Source of the DNA: Ovis canadensis
Lineage: Eukaryota > Chordata > Mammalia > Artiodactyla > Bovidae
DNA: 64,000 nt
NCBI RefSeq assembly: GCF_042477335.2
Contig: NC_091255.1
Location: 47,842,501-47,906,500 of the forward strand
Direction of reading: 5' to 3'
The position numbers and the translations under genes are program-made. Each line of letters opens with the position of its first letter. The stretch's first letter is position 1. Below are positions 1 through 17,404 of this stretch, one piece after another. The notes under the pieces were generated by a model. The model did no database searches. It was not told the DNA's origin and was given only the letters and a program-made list of their open reading frames with translations.

Positions 1-1148
1 GGAACTCTCTTGCTTTTTCCATGATCCAGCAGATGTTGGCAATTTGATCTCTGGTTCCTCTGCCTTTTCTAAAACCAGCTTGAACATCTGGAAGTTCACA
101 ATTCATGTATTGCTGAAGCCTGGCTTGGAGAATTTTGAGCATTACTTTACTAGCGTGTGAGATGAGTGCAATTGTGCAGTAGTTTAAGCATTCTTTGGCA
201 TTGCCTTTCTTTGGGATTGGAATGAAAACTGACCTTTTCCAGTCCTGTGGCCACTGCTGAGTTTTCCAAATTTACTGGCATATTGAGTGCAGCACTTTCA
301 CAGCATCATCTTTCGAGATTTGAAATAGCTCAACTGGAATTCCATCACCTCCACTAGCTTTGTTCATAGTCATGCTTCCTAAGGCCCACTTGACTTCACA
401 TTGCAGGATGTCTGGCTCTAGGTGAGTGATCACACCATTGTGTGATCTGGGTCGTGAAGATCTTTTTTGTACAGTTCTTCTGTGTATTCTTGCCACCTCT
501 TCTTAATATCTTCTGCTTCTGTTAGGTCCATACCATTTCTGTCCTTTATCGAGCCCATCTTTGCATGAAATGTTCCCTTGGTATCTCTAATTTTCTTGAA
601 GAGATCTCTAGTCTTTCCCATTTTGTTCTTTTCCTCTATTTTTTTGGATTGATCTCTGAGGAAGGCTTTCTTATCTCTTCTTGCTATTCTTTGGAACTCT
701 GCATTCAGATGCTTATATCTTTCCTTTTCTCCTTTGTTTTTCACTTCTCTTCTTTTCACAGCTATTTGTAAGGCCTCCTCAGACAGCCATTTTGCTTTTT
801 TGCATTTCTTTTCCATGGGGATGGTCTTGATCCCTGTCTCCTGTACAATGTCACAAACCTCCGTCCGTAGTTCATCAGGCACTCTATCTATCAGATCTAG
901 TCCCTTAAATCTATTTCTCACTTCCACTGTATAATCATAAGGGATTTGATTTAGGTCATACCTGAATGGTCTAGCGGTTTTCCCATACTTTCTTCAATTT
1001 AAGTCTGAATTTGGCAATAAGGAGTTCATGATCTGAGCCACAGTCAGCTCCTGGTCTTGTTTTTGTTGACTGTATAGAGCTTCTCCATCTTTGGCTGCAA
1101 AGATATAATCAATATATCTTTGAATGCAATAATATAATCAATCTGATT

Positions 1149-1691
1149 TCAGTGTTGACCATCTGGTGATGTCCATGTGTAGAGTCTTCTCTTGTGTTGT
1201 TGGAAGACGGTGTTTGCTATGACCAGTGCATTTTCATGGCAAAACTCTATTAGTCTTTGCCCTGCTTCATTCTGCATTCCAAGGCCAAATTTGCCTGTTA
1301 CTCCAGGTGTTTCTTGACTTCCTACTTCTGCATTCCAGTCCCCTATAATGAAAAGGACATCTTTTATGGGTGTTAGTTCTAAAAGGTCTTGTAGGTCTTC
1401 ATAGAACCGTTCACCTTCAGCTTCTTCAGAGTTACTGGTTGGGGCATAAACTTGGATTACTGTGATACTGAATGGTTTGCCTTGGAAACTAACAGAGATC
1501 ATTCTGTCATTTTTGAGATTGCATCTAAGTACTGCATTTCGGACTCTTTTGTTGACCATGATGGCTACTCCATTTCTTCTAAGGGATTCCTGCCCGCAGT
1601 AGTAGATATACTGGTCATCTGAGTTAAATTCACCCATTCCAGTCCATTTTAGTTCACTGATTCCTAGAATGTTGACATTCAGTCTTGCCAT
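1149..1691 (-). pseudogene. BovB ORF2 endonuclease domain fragment
   Basis: This is an uninterrupted 180-codon stretch of the BovB ORF2 N-terminus. The visible motifs (SELKWTG near residue 12, QVYAPTSN near 80, GDWNAEVG near 118 and LYTWTSPDG near the end) are those of an APE-type endonuclease. The final SPDGQH is followed by a stop, after which the downstream part continues in other frames. It is a relic of a LINE, not a host gene. Confidence 0.85.
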
Positions 1692-1727
1692 CTCCTATTT
1701 GACCACTTCCAATTTGCCTTGATTCAT

Positions 1728-1938
1728 GGGCTTCCCTGGTGGCTCAGAGGTTAAAAAGTGTCTGCCTCCAATGCGGGAGATCTGGGTTTGATCCCTGGGT
1801 TGGGAAGATCCCCTATAGAAGGAAATGGTAATCCACCCCAGTATTCTTGCCTGGAGAATCCCATGGAAGGAGAAGCCTAGTAGGTTACAGTCCACGGAGT
1901 CCTGAAGAGTCGGACATGACTGAGGGACTTCACGTTCA
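1728..1938 (+). mobile_element. Bov-tA-type SINE nested in BovB
   Basis: It starts with the typical SINE head (cttccctggtggctcag), has the internal tRNA-like box and the 'attcttgcctggagaatccc' core, and ends with 'gtcggacatgactgag'. The flanks read as continuous BovB on both sides. A short imperfect target duplication is visible (ttcatgg before, ttatgg after). The insertion therefore post-dates the BovB copy. Confidence 0.9.
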
Positions 1939-2479
1939 CCTTATGGACCTGACATTCCAGGTTCCTATGCAATATTGCTCTTTACAGCATCGGACCTTAC
2001 TTGTATCACCAGTCACATCCACAACTGGGTATTGTTTTTCCTTTGGCTCCATCCCTTCATTCTTTCTGGAGTTATTTCGCCACTGATCTCCAGTAGCATG
2101 TTGGGTACCTACTGACCTGGGGAATTCCTCTTTCAGTATCCTATCATTTTACCTTTTGGGGTTCTCAAGGCAAGAATACTGAAATGGTTTGCCATTCCCT
2201 TCTCCAGTGGACCACATTCTGTCAGACCTCTCCACCATGACTTGCCCATCTTGGGTGGCCCCACAGGCATGGCTTAGTTTCATTGAGTTAGACAAGGCTG
2301 TGGTACTAATGTGATTAGATTGACTAGTTTTCTGCGATTATAGTTTCAGTGTGTCTGCCCTCTGATGTCCTCTTGCAATATCTACTGTCTTACTTGGGTT
2401 TCTCTTACCTTAGACGTGGGATATCTCTTTCATCCTTTAATTCACCACAGCCTTGTGTGTAGTAAGGCTCAACTATATA

Positions 2480-2743
2480 TGTTATACCAACCTCTTTATC
2501 TTTATTATGTCACACATCATATCGATAAATTGTAATCACAGCTCTCAGATCTAAGAATTTCCTCAGGGACTTTGTCTTAATTGAAGACCAGTGGAATCCT
2601 CCAGGGATTTATCCTCATTGTTTGGAATATGAGAGTAACTAGTTTATCTGGACAAGAATCCCTTGGGAGTTCTTGTCTTCCTCCTCTAGTCATCCTGGGG
2701 CTGGGAGTGAAGTATTTAATGGAAGTAAAATGGTAAAGAAGGA
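2480..2743. other. Intergenic stretch, no gene seen
   Basis: The sequence between the BovB copy and the first tRNA gene has no splice-linked or conserved reading frame that I recognise. On the minus strand a T-run after the tRNA (aaaa at about 2727-2730 on plus) can act as its Pol III terminator. Confidence 0.5.
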
Positions 2744-2815
2744 AGGGGGCACCCGGATTTGAACCGGGGACCTCTTGATCTGCAGTCAAATGCTCTACCC
2801 CTGAGCTATACCCCC
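2744..2815 (-). tRNA. tRNA-Cys (GCA), copy 1
   Basis: The 72-nt minus-strand gene folds as a full cloverleaf. Acceptor GGGGGTA pairs with TGCCCCC and the discriminator is T. The anticodon arm is TTTGA-CTGCAGA-TCAAG with anticodon GCA. The T-arm is CCCGG-TTCAAAT-CCGGG. A-box and B-box promoters are internal. The D-arm reads GCTCAGGGGTAGAGC, one base off the usual GCTCAGTGGTAGAGC. It is identical to copy 2. A TTTT Pol III terminator lies about 14 bases past its 3' end. Confidence 0.95.
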
Positions 2816-3519
2816 AGGGCCCATTGGAGATGTCTTCCTTGTCTACTTATGGTGACTCAACACAAACAATTTCCACCCACTGCAGAATTCCTGCAAGCTT
2901 TGTATTCTAAAGCTCCACTCCCTTTGTATCTGGAATCTGCTTTGGCTTTTTTCTTGGCCACCAATAAAAGGGGTGGGGGCGCTTGAAAACTGACACACTG
3001 GAAACAAGCTGAAAAGGAAATTGATATAGCATTAGCAGAGAAAGCTTCCACAAACACCATATTACTGTGTCATGATCCTCAGCTCCAGATATCACCCTGC
3101 TCATCCCCTGCCTCGTGATGAGTTGAGGGTGGGAAGGAGGAAGAAGACATCAATTTTTTTGGATGGGAGGATCCAGAAAAATCAGGAACTTCTCAGGACA
3201 ACCAACAATCCCTGTGGCCACGTTGCCTGCTCTGTTCTTGATGGAAACAGTAGGTAGCTTCTGATCTGGGTCCTCCTGATGCCTGGAGAAGAGTTTCTGA
3301 GGGCTTAAGTAGTGTGCTTCCTCCTTATATAGGGGAGACCAGAGGCTTCTCCTTTCAAGTCTGGCACTCTATTTACATGGACTTTAAGGGCACAGCCTGA
3401 GACACCCTTTCCCCTCCCACCTCCTCCACAGGGTAGAGAAGCTGAGGGTGGAGAAACTAGCTTTCCCCCTCCCCCAGTCTCAGTGATGAAACAGCACACT
3501 GAGGCACTTACACAGAAGT
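2816..3519. other. Intergenic stretch between tRNA-Cys copy 1 and C17orf98
   Basis: No gene, RNA or recognisable repeat could be supported here. The small open frames on either strand have no recognisable domains, and their codon use is not convincing. Confidence 0.4.
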
Positions 3520-3525
3520 TTTAAT
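3520..3525 (-). terminator. Candidate poly(A) signal of C17orf98
   Basis: ATTAAA on the minus strand, about 80 bases past the C17orf98 stop codon. This is a common variant signal, placed for a short 3' UTR. No cleavage-site evidence is available. Confidence 0.45.
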
Positions 3526-3602
3526 ATCAAATAACACTGAGAGTTCTTATACACTTCTGTCTTAGAAATTCAGGTGGAGGAGCATGAGGAGAAGAGCTGC
3601 TG

Positions 3603-6646
<3,044 letters not shown>

Positions 6647-6659
6647 CTAGGTGGAGGCT

Positions 6660-6712
6660 CCCCGGCACATTGTGACGTGGAATTAAACATCACGTCGGCG
6701 TCACAGTAGGGG
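6660..6712 (-). promoter_or_regulatory. C17orf98: CRE-like motif group upstream of C17orf98
   Basis: Within about 110 bases upstream of the ATG there are three CRE-type sites: TGACGTGG at 6673-6680, CACGTC near 6691, and GCGTCACA at 6699-6706. CRE sites bound by the testis factor CREM are typical of spermatid genes. The motifs are seen; the regulator is inferred. Confidence 0.4.
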
Positions 6713-6719
6713 ACACAAA

Positions 6720-7020
6720 CCCTATTGTCCCCATCCTACGGGGTAGCCTCACAGGGATGTGGGGGTAGTTGCTTGCATGGTCCCGAGGTGAGGGATGTCT
6801 AGGAGGGAACTATGCAAGAGGAATCAGAGATTGAAGAGAAGCGGGATGACTGAATGCGGCTGTGAGCGCAGTCGGTCCCAACTCCCCGTGGTGCTTTTAA
6901 GAACAAGGTTCTCTGCTCCCACGTTGTTATGTACATTTCCCAAACCCAGTTCCTTTGAAAAGCCTGAACCCTGAACGGATCAGTTCAGACAGCATCTACT
7001 TCCAACTCGCATTTTACAGA
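6720..7020. other. Upstream flank of C17orf98, no gene seen
   Basis: Unique-looking sequence without a supportable gene or named repeat. Confidence 0.4.
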
Positions 7021-7024
7021 ACAG

Positions 7025-7762
7025 TAAGTTGACACCACCCTTATGGTAGAAAGTGAACAGGAACTAAAAAGCCTCTTGATGAAAGTGAAAGAGGAGAGTG
7101 AAAAAGTTGGCTGAAAGCTCAACATTCAGAAAATGAAGATCATGGCATCTGGTCCCATCACTTCATGGGAAATAGATGCGGAAACAGTGGAAACAGTGTC
7201 AGACTTTATTTTGGGGGGGCTCCAAAATCGCTGCAGATGGTGATTGCAGCCATGAAATAAAAAGACGCTTACTCCTTGGAGAAAAGTTATGACCAACGTA
7301 GATAGCATATTCAAAAGCAGAGACATTACTCTGCCTACAAAGGTCCGTCTAGTCAAGGCTATGGTTTTTCCAGTAGTCATATGAGAGTTGGACTGTAAAG
7401 AAGGCTGAGCACAGAATTGATGCTTTTGAATTGTGTTGTAGAAGACTGAGAGTCCCTTGGACTGCAAGGAGATCCAACCAGTCCATCCTAAAGATCAGTC
7501 CTGGTGTTCATTGGAGGGACTGATGTTGAAGCTGAAACTCCAGTACTTTGGCCACCTCATGCGAAGAGTTGACTCTTTGGAAAAGACCCTGATGCTGGGA
7601 GGGACTGGGGGCGGGAGAAGGGGATGACAGAAGATAATGAGATGGCTGGATCATCGATGGACATGAGTTTGGGTAAACTCCAGGAGTTGGTGATGGACAC
7701 AGAGACCTGGCATGCTGCGATTCATGGGGTCGCAGAGTCGGACATGACTGAGCAACTGAAGT
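7025..7762 (+). mobile_element. BovB 3' fragment, plus strand
   Basis: This is the C-terminal part of ORF2 and the 3' end. Recognisable blocks include 'atggtagaaagtgaacagg', the region homologous to RRIDAFELWCW...SNQSILKEISP in other copies, and the terminal 'gtcggacatgactgagcaac'. It is 5' truncated and its reading frame is broken. Confidence 0.88.
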
Positions 7763-7987
7763 TGAAGCTCGGCAATGTTGGCATATTTCCTAATTCATTT
7801 AGTGGCAGATCGAGAACCAGAAGTTACCTCCTGACTTTCAGTATATCCACTTAAATCACTTCTCCCCTCCCTACCCAATTCACCAGCTAATATACCTCCT
7901 CCTGATAAATTTAAAAATCCATCAAAACAGTTAAGTTGATACATATTACCATACTTTTTCCCTTTGGTTAATTTTGTGTATATTATG

Positions 7988-8150
7988 AGGGCTCCCCCTG
8001 GTGGTGCAGCGGTTAAAGCGTCTGGCTGCAACGTGGGAGACCTGGGTTCGGTCCCTGGGTCAGGAAGATCCCCTGGAGAAGGAAATGGCAACCCACTCCA
8101 GTATTCTTGCCTGGAGAATCCCATGGACGGAGAAGCTTGGCGGGCTAATA
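7988..8150 (+). mobile_element. Bov-tA-type SINE
   Basis: The head is 'gggctccccctggtggtgca', followed by the box-like 'gggttcggtccctgggtcag' and the 'attcttgcctggagaatccc' core. It lacks the distal 'gtcggacacgactgag' end. Confidence 0.88.
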
Positions 8151-8334
8151 TAATAGGATACAGCAAACCATGAAGTCATTTTCTCCAATTATTGTTAAAG
8201 TGATTACTTCCCCAACTTCCCTTTATATAGATGCTTTACAAATGGCCTTATACAAGTTCCTCTGCTCCTCATACAAACTGGTGTTATTTCACAAATGAGG
8301 CAACAAATTCAGGAATTCTTTTATGTTAGTTTAT

Positions 8335-8544
8335 TTTGGTGGTTGTTTCATTGCTAAGTCATGTCTGACTGCTGTAACCCCCATGGGCTGTATCTTGCCA
8401 AGCTCCTCTGTCCATGGGATTCTCCAGGCAAGAGTACTGGAGTGGGTTGACATTTCCTTCTCCAGGGGATCTTCCCAACCCAGGGTAGAACCTGGGTCTC
8501 CTGCATTGCAGGCAGATTTTTACCCAGTGAGCTGAGGGAAGCCT
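8335..8544 (-). mobile_element. Bov-tA/BovA-type SINE
   Basis: Reverse-oriented copy, from 'ttgctaagtcatgtctgact' to 'gagctgagggaagcc'. It is the first of three closely packed SINEs of alternating orientation. Confidence 0.87.
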
Positions 8545-8595
8545 GTTTATTATACAAAAGCACATTATTAATTAGAAAAAGGTTGCATTATGCCT

Positions 8596-8770
8596 GCTTC
8601 CCTGGTAGCTGAGTTGGTAAAGAATCAGCCTTCAGTGAAGGAAACCAGGGTTCAATCCCTGGGTCAGGAAAATCCCTTGGAGAAGGAAATGGCAACCCAC
8701 TCTAGTATTCTTGCCTGGAGAATCCCATGGACAGAGCCTGGCAGGATACAGTCCATGGGGTCACAAGATC
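8596..8770 (+). mobile_element. Bov-tA-type SINE
   Basis: Plus-oriented copy from 'cttccctggtagctgagttg' to 'cagtccatggggtcacaag'. It forms an inverted pair with its neighbours on both sides. Confidence 0.87.
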
Positions 8771-8782
8771 TAGACCCAGGTC

Positions 8783-8912
8783 ACTGCTGCTGCTAAGTTA
8801 CTTCAGTCATGTCCAACTCTGTGTGACCCCACAGACGGTAGCCCACCAGGCTCCCCCGTCCATGGGATTTTCCAGGCAAGAGTACTAGAGTGGGTTGCCA
8901 TTGCCTTCTCCA
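8783..8912 (-). mobile_element. Bov-tA/BovA-type SINE, partial
   Basis: Reverse-oriented 'tgctgctaagttacttcagt' through 'gggttgccattgccttctcc'. The SINE head is missing. Confidence 0.85.
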
Positions 8913-9430
8913 TTGAACGTCACCTAAATCAACTCTCATGGCTTGGGAGAGGAAAAAGGGCATTAGCCTGCTGTGTTAACATTCTATCATCTTTTATTCT
9001 CAAGCTAGGGTTTGGAAGATGTATGCTGTCGAAATAGTTTTGATAGGAAAAATTAAAAAAGACTTGATATTAACAACTTAGTCATCTTTCATGAGAACAA
9101 TTACCATGTGTTAGGTTTTATAAATATAAATGCATTCATGCACCAACTTACCCAAAGAAAACCTGTAACTGCAAAGTGCACATTATATACACGTGTACCC
9201 CAAAGGGTGTCCCTATTCACATCATTCCTTAAAGTCCATGAGTGTCCAGGATCTGACCATACATTGTACCTTATCTCAAATACCTTTCTAATTGCAGGGC
9301 AGTTACCTGGGGTAACCTGTAACCAGAGAGTATATATCATCTGTAATGTAAGAACTAAAAATTCAGGTAAGGATTAGGTGGTATCAAGAGTAACATGTAG
9401 AAACAAACAGGAGGGCAAGCACTGGGAGCA
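8913..9430. other. Flank downstream of RPL23, no gene seen
   Basis: AT-rich sequence past the RPL23 poly(A) signal. I recognise no repeat or gene. The overlapping short open frames at 9101-9377 on both strands show no coding signal. Confidence 0.4.
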
Positions 9431-9437
9431 AATAATT

Positions 9438-9443
9438 TTTATT
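9438..9443 (-). terminator. RPL23: Poly(A) signal of RPL23
   Basis: AATAAA on the minus strand, 24 bases past the stop codon. The very short 3' UTR is typical of ribosomal protein mRNAs. Confidence 0.8.
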
Positions 9444-9466
9444 TTTTTTACAAATACACCAAAGAA

Positions 9467-13238
<3,772 letters not shown>

Positions 13239-13400
13239 CTTGAAGGCCGGAAAGGAACGAAAAGGAAGTAGGTACAAAGGACACTGGGATATGAACTCCG
13301 AAGCCCCGCCCAACCTGGACACGTGATCCGGAGTTTGCTCAATCGGCCTCTTTCCCCAGGGCGCTGTCTTATTACGTCATAAATGCGGGACGTCACCTAG
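13239..13400 (-). promoter_or_regulatory. RPL23: RPL23 5'TOP-like start and proximal promoter
   Basis: Upstream of the ATG on the minus strand lies CTTCCTTTTCGTTCCTTTCC (about 13249-13268), a C followed by a pyrimidine-rich run. This matches the 5'TOP arrangement that places ribosomal protein mRNAs under mTOR/LARP1 control. Further up are an ETS-like CCGGAA, an E-box CACGTG at 13320-13325 (MYC/USF type), and two CRE-like sites (TTACGTCA near 13372-13379, GACGTCA near 13389-13395). The TSS position is inferred from the TOP tract. Confidence 0.65.
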
Positions 13401-13570
13401 AGCTCGCGATACAAAGTGAGCGGTGTAGGGGGTTGAAGGCTGCAGAGTGAATTATACCGAGTACATTCGATAGGAGCTCGGGAGTAGTTGTTTGGGACAC
13501 AGAAACATTGGTTTAATTGATCGGACAACCTTTTCTGAACACTATGTGCCAGGGACTTAGATGGACACTA

Positions 13571-13780
13571 AAATGAAGTGAAAGTGAAGTCGCTCAGTCG
13601 TGTCCAACTCTTTGCGACCCCGTGGACTGTAGCCTATCAGGCTTCTCCGTCCATGGAACGTCCATACTCCGTCCAAGCAAGAATACTGGAGTGGGTTACC
13701 ATTTCCTTCTCCAGGGGAGTCTTCCCAATCCAGGGATTGAACCCAGGTCTCCCGCATTGGAGGCAGACGCTTTAACCTGA
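13571..13780 (-). mobile_element. Bov-tA/BovA-type SINE upstream of RPL23
   Basis: Reverse copy opening 'gaagtgaaagtgaagtcgct' and ending near the tRNA-like head at 'gcagacgctttaacctga'. Confidence 0.88.
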
Positions 13781-14059
13781 ATGCACGGGCGTTGAGGGCG
13801 AGGGTTAAAGAGCTGGAAATGGTTTCATTAGGATGTGATACAACTGAGAGGTGCCATTGTAAGGCTACAGATAATTCCATATTGTGTGTGCTTGGTCCCA
13901 AACACACTTGTATTTTCTATATCTTGCTATATTCATCATTCTTTTCCCTGCCTCAGGCTTTCCCATTCTTCAGGCTTCTTCCTGTCGGTGCATTCATTCA
14001 AATATTAAAAGACTACTGATTCCAGATTCTGCCCTGGGCACAGGCTAGACTACATCAGA

Positions 14060-15250
14060 GCAAAACAGATCATTCTTGCCCTTATGAAAGTTACATCCAG
14101 TCAGGGTGGTGAGGAAGGTGGATATTAGATACTGAACCATAGACGTAATTGGAGAAGGAAATGGCAACCCACTCTAGTACTCTTGCCTGGAGAATCCCAT
14201 GGACGGAGGAGCCTGGTGGGCTACAGTCCACGGGGTCGCAAAGAGTCGGACACGACTGAGCGAATCCTTAGTTAGACGTAATAATGGCAACATATAGAAT
14301 GTTAGATGCTGATAAGTACTATGACAACAAAAGTAGAAAAAAAGTAGTAAGAGGAATCTGAAAGTGGGAAGAGGGGCAAATTGCAGTTCAAAATAGAATG
14401 GTCAGTGTGGGCTTTATGGAAGAAGTTGACATTAGGGCAAAGATTTTGAGATGAGGGAGTTAGCAATTTGATTGTCTAAGAAGAGCAGTCCAGACAGAGT
14501 CCTCAACCAATGAAAGACTCTAAGGTGGGATTGTGCCTGAACAATGTGAGGACCAGCAAGGAAGCCAGGAATGACTGGACAGAGTAAGTGAAGCAAAAAG
14601 CAATAGAATGAAGGTCAGAAGTAATGGAACTGGATCATGTAGGGCTCTGTTCATCACTATGGACTTTGACATTTACAGACTGAACTGGAAATCATTAAGT
14701 TGTAAGCAGATGATCTGACTAATATGTCAGAAGGATCACTCTAATTGAGACTAGATTGTGGGAGGGAACACAAAGATACAAGTAAGAAGACCTATTTGGG
14801 AAGCTCTTGCAATAACTCAAAAGAAAAATGGTGGTGGTTTGGACCAGAATGGTAGCAGTAGAAGTACTGTAATGTGATCAGATTCTAGATATGTTTGGAG
14901 ATAGAGCCAACAAAATGTTGGGATGAAGAGAAAGAGGAGAAAATGTTTCCAAAGCCTGAGGTCTGAGCAAGTTGCCATCAGCTGAGATGGGGAAAGCTGT
15001 GAGAGGAACAGCTTTGGGGGTAAGAGTAGCAGTTCAGTTTTGGAGATGTTGAGTTAGATGTCTGTTAGACCGAAAAAGAGAGATTTCAATAGCAGGTTGG
15101 ATATATTAGCCTGGAGTTCCAGAAGGAGGGAGATAGAAATTCGGCAGTTGTCAGCATATAAGTAAAGCCACGATAGTGGATGAATTAAAAAAGAAGAAAG
15201 TGTAAATAAAAGAGACCATGGGCTAACTTCTGGAGCACTTCAACTTTAAG
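14060..15250. repeat. Old dispersed mammalian repeat, family not placed
   Basis: A long degraded block contains phrases found in many mammalian genomes, such as 'ggatcatgtagggctctgtt', 'cttgcaataactc', 'ggtttggaccagaatggtag' and 'ttggatatattagcctggag'. A second, more diverged stretch of the same type appears in LASP1 intron 6. I read it as an ancient LINE-like 3' region but cannot name the family. A young SINE (14153-14268) interrupts it. Confidence 0.55.
14153..14268 (+). mobile_element. Bov-tA/BovA SINE, 3' part
   Basis: Plus-oriented 'ggagaaggaaatggcaaccc' to 'gagtcggacacgactgagcg', little diverged, inserted in an older repeat. Confidence 0.88.
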
Positions 15251-15439
15251 AGGTCTCTAAATCTATACATTTATAAATCGTCCTGCTCACTCTTAAATCC
15301 TTCACTTGCTCCTGCCAATTTCTCTAGCTACCAGTTTCTCTCTCTCTCCACTTAGCCGAATTCCATGTGTTTCTGAATATATGATTTCATTATCATTTTT
15401 GTCTCTCTTGATAAATGGAACCACCATCCATCTAGGTGT

Positions 15440-16210
15440 GCCTCTGGGATTCCTGCCCAAGTTTTTTCAGTCAGCCTTCTCAGTGTCTCTCAAGTCTATC
15501 CACTTCTATCTCCTCTACTAACATTCTGGTCCAAGCCACCTCCATCTCTTGCCTAAACTACTTCTGAAGCTCCATAATAGGTCTCTTGGCCTCTATTTCT
15601 CCCTCATCCGTCCACTCAGTCTTCATATAATGGCCAGAAATAATTTTTCAGAAATGTAAATATTACTATGTCACTCTCCTGAAAATTCTCCAATGGTTTC
15701 TGTACTCTCAGAATGAAAGTTAAAATCCATATCATGGCCTACTGGGCCCTGATCTAGCATTGTCCTGCCTCTTAACCTCATCTTGCACCATGTTCCCTCT
15801 GGCTCTGCAGAGTTGGCCTTTTTGTTCCAGATACCATATATGCTCCTGAATAGCCATGTGCTTGGCATACTCTAGCCTGACTACCCTCATTGTGTATTTT
15901 TATACGATGTAAAGTGTTTCATTTTTACATCTATTGATTTTTACAGATCTCAGCTTAAATATCTTTTTCTTAGAGAAATTTTACTTTGACTTCTCTTAAA
16001 AGGTATTTTCCCATCATAGTATTTATTTCAGTTCTTAAATATGTATTTCATGACTTTGCTGAATGACTTCCCGCCCCCACAGTTAGCCTATATGTTCCAG
16101 TAAAAGCTGAATTCATGTTTCTTTGTTATTGTTGTTCAACAGTATATCCCCAGCATTCAGCATAGGGCCTGACTCAATAAATACGTGGCAGATGATTGCT
16201 GAACAAATGA
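15440..16210 (+). mobile_element. L2 LINE, 3' part, plus strand
   Basis: Degraded CR1/L2-type sequence. Marks include 'ctggtccaagccacctccat', 'catggcctactgggccctga', and the L2 3' end 'gactcaataaatacgtggca' followed by 'tgctgaacaaatgaa'. It is ancient and carries no open frame. Confidence 0.75.
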
Positions 16211-16779
16211 AGTCTACCTCAGTGGTTTCCATATGTCAGCATCCTGGCATGAAGGAATTTTTGTTCTTCTATGACAAAATTAGAAATATTTGGAAAATAC
16301 TGTGTTTCTCACAAAGCTACATTTACTCAATTTAAAAGATCATCGTGCTTCATCTTTTTTGTTGTTAAAAATGTTCCTTTAAAGCCTATGTCAACTTTTC
16401 GCCATCTCAACACTGCCATCTCTGGAGTAGTTTCATTGGTCCATGAAAATCAGAGCTGCGAAATGATCTGTCTTATTTCTTTACTTCCTGGGCGCGCACA
16501 TTCCTTGAACCCCTGTCATCGAGTTTATTTCCTCACTACATGACTGAAATTATACTAGAAATTATGTATACTGATAAATTATACTAGAAAGTCCACCGTA
16601 ACCTACTCTTTCTGCAATCCAAGGAAACTCCTCAGTCTTTATCTTACTTAACCTCACATTGTTGCACACTGGGACCAGTCCCATCTTCTTAACCCTCTTC
16701 ACCTACAGTTTCCAAGATGCTAGTAATAATAGAAGTTACTATATATGGAGTGTTCTTACATACTAATCATTGAGTTAAC

Positions 16780-16990
16780 CATTTTATGGGAATGTGACTT
16801 CTTGAATCCTCCCTACAACCCTGTGACTTAGGTATTATTAATCTCATTTTACAGATGAGGAAACTAGGAAATAGAAAGCTTAAGTGTTTTTTGTCCAAGA
16901 TCAAACAAATCATGAAAGGTAGAGATGGAATGGTATCCTGAATCTGACTGATTCCAAAGTATAGGCTCTAAGCCACTATGCTATATTGCT
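16780..16990 (-). mobile_element. MIR SINE, minus strand
   Basis: The reversed MIR core is plain: 'cattttacagatgaggaaac', then 'agtataggctctaagccact'. It is strongly diverged. Confidence 0.75.
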
Positions 16991-17214
16991 CTCTCCTTAC
17001 TCATTGCCCCTTCTCAGTATATTTCTCTGAGTGATCACACCACCCAATACCTTCCATTACTATTAATAAGCTGATAACTCCCAATTCTGTATCTCAGCCT
17101 AAGACATTTCTACTTAGCTCTAGCTAATATATGGAAACCGTGATAGGGACCCCTCCACAGGCACTTCAGACTAACACACCCAAAACCAAAATCAATTTTT
17201 CCAGAAAATTAGCT

Positions 17215-17404
17215 TTTCTGCCTATATTAGTTGTCTTGGTTGGTTACTTAGAGCATTGATTCTCAAATATTTTCATCTGAATATCCTTTACATTCTTAAA
17301 TTATTGAGGACTCCAAAAAGGTTTAGTTTGTATAGTTATATCTATCTACTGAGAGTCACCAGATTAGAAATTTAAATTGTGAAATATTTAAGATGATCCA
17401 TTAC
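17215..17404. repeat. Old AT-rich dispersed repeat, family not placed
   Basis: The string from 'gattctcaaatattttcatc' through 'aaattattgaggactccaaa' resembles a common mammalian dispersed repeat. The BovB copy at 17405-18055 appears to cut it, since similar sequence resumes near 18056-18130. Confidence 0.4.

Larger units (their letters stand above)
1..2480 (-). mobile_element. BovB (RTE-type LINE), minus strand, cut by the window edge
   Basis: Read on the minus strand, this block encodes the RTE-type ORF2. A 180-residue open stretch at 1149-1691 begins MARLNVNILGISELKWTGMG and carries apurinic-endonuclease hallmarks: SELKWTG, then VYAPTSN, then IIGDWNAEVG. A second open stretch (430-927) covers the linker, with AKWLSEEALQIA and the lysine-rich segment leading to KKRWQEYTEELY. 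A third (272-496) enters the reverse transcriptase with MTMNKASGGDGIPVELFQ. The pieces lie in different frames, so the copy is broken. The rest of the reverse transcriptase would lie left of the window. A SINE is nested at 1728-1938, and BovB sequence resumes up to about 2480. BovB is abundant in ruminants through horizontal transfer, which is the main reason to call the host a ruminant. Confidence 0.93.

Noticed and set aside
8783-8912. tRNA-like segments within the many SINEs
   Set aside because: The B-box-like strings in Bov-tA and CHR SINEs derive from tRNA, but they have no cloverleaf and are not tRNA genes.
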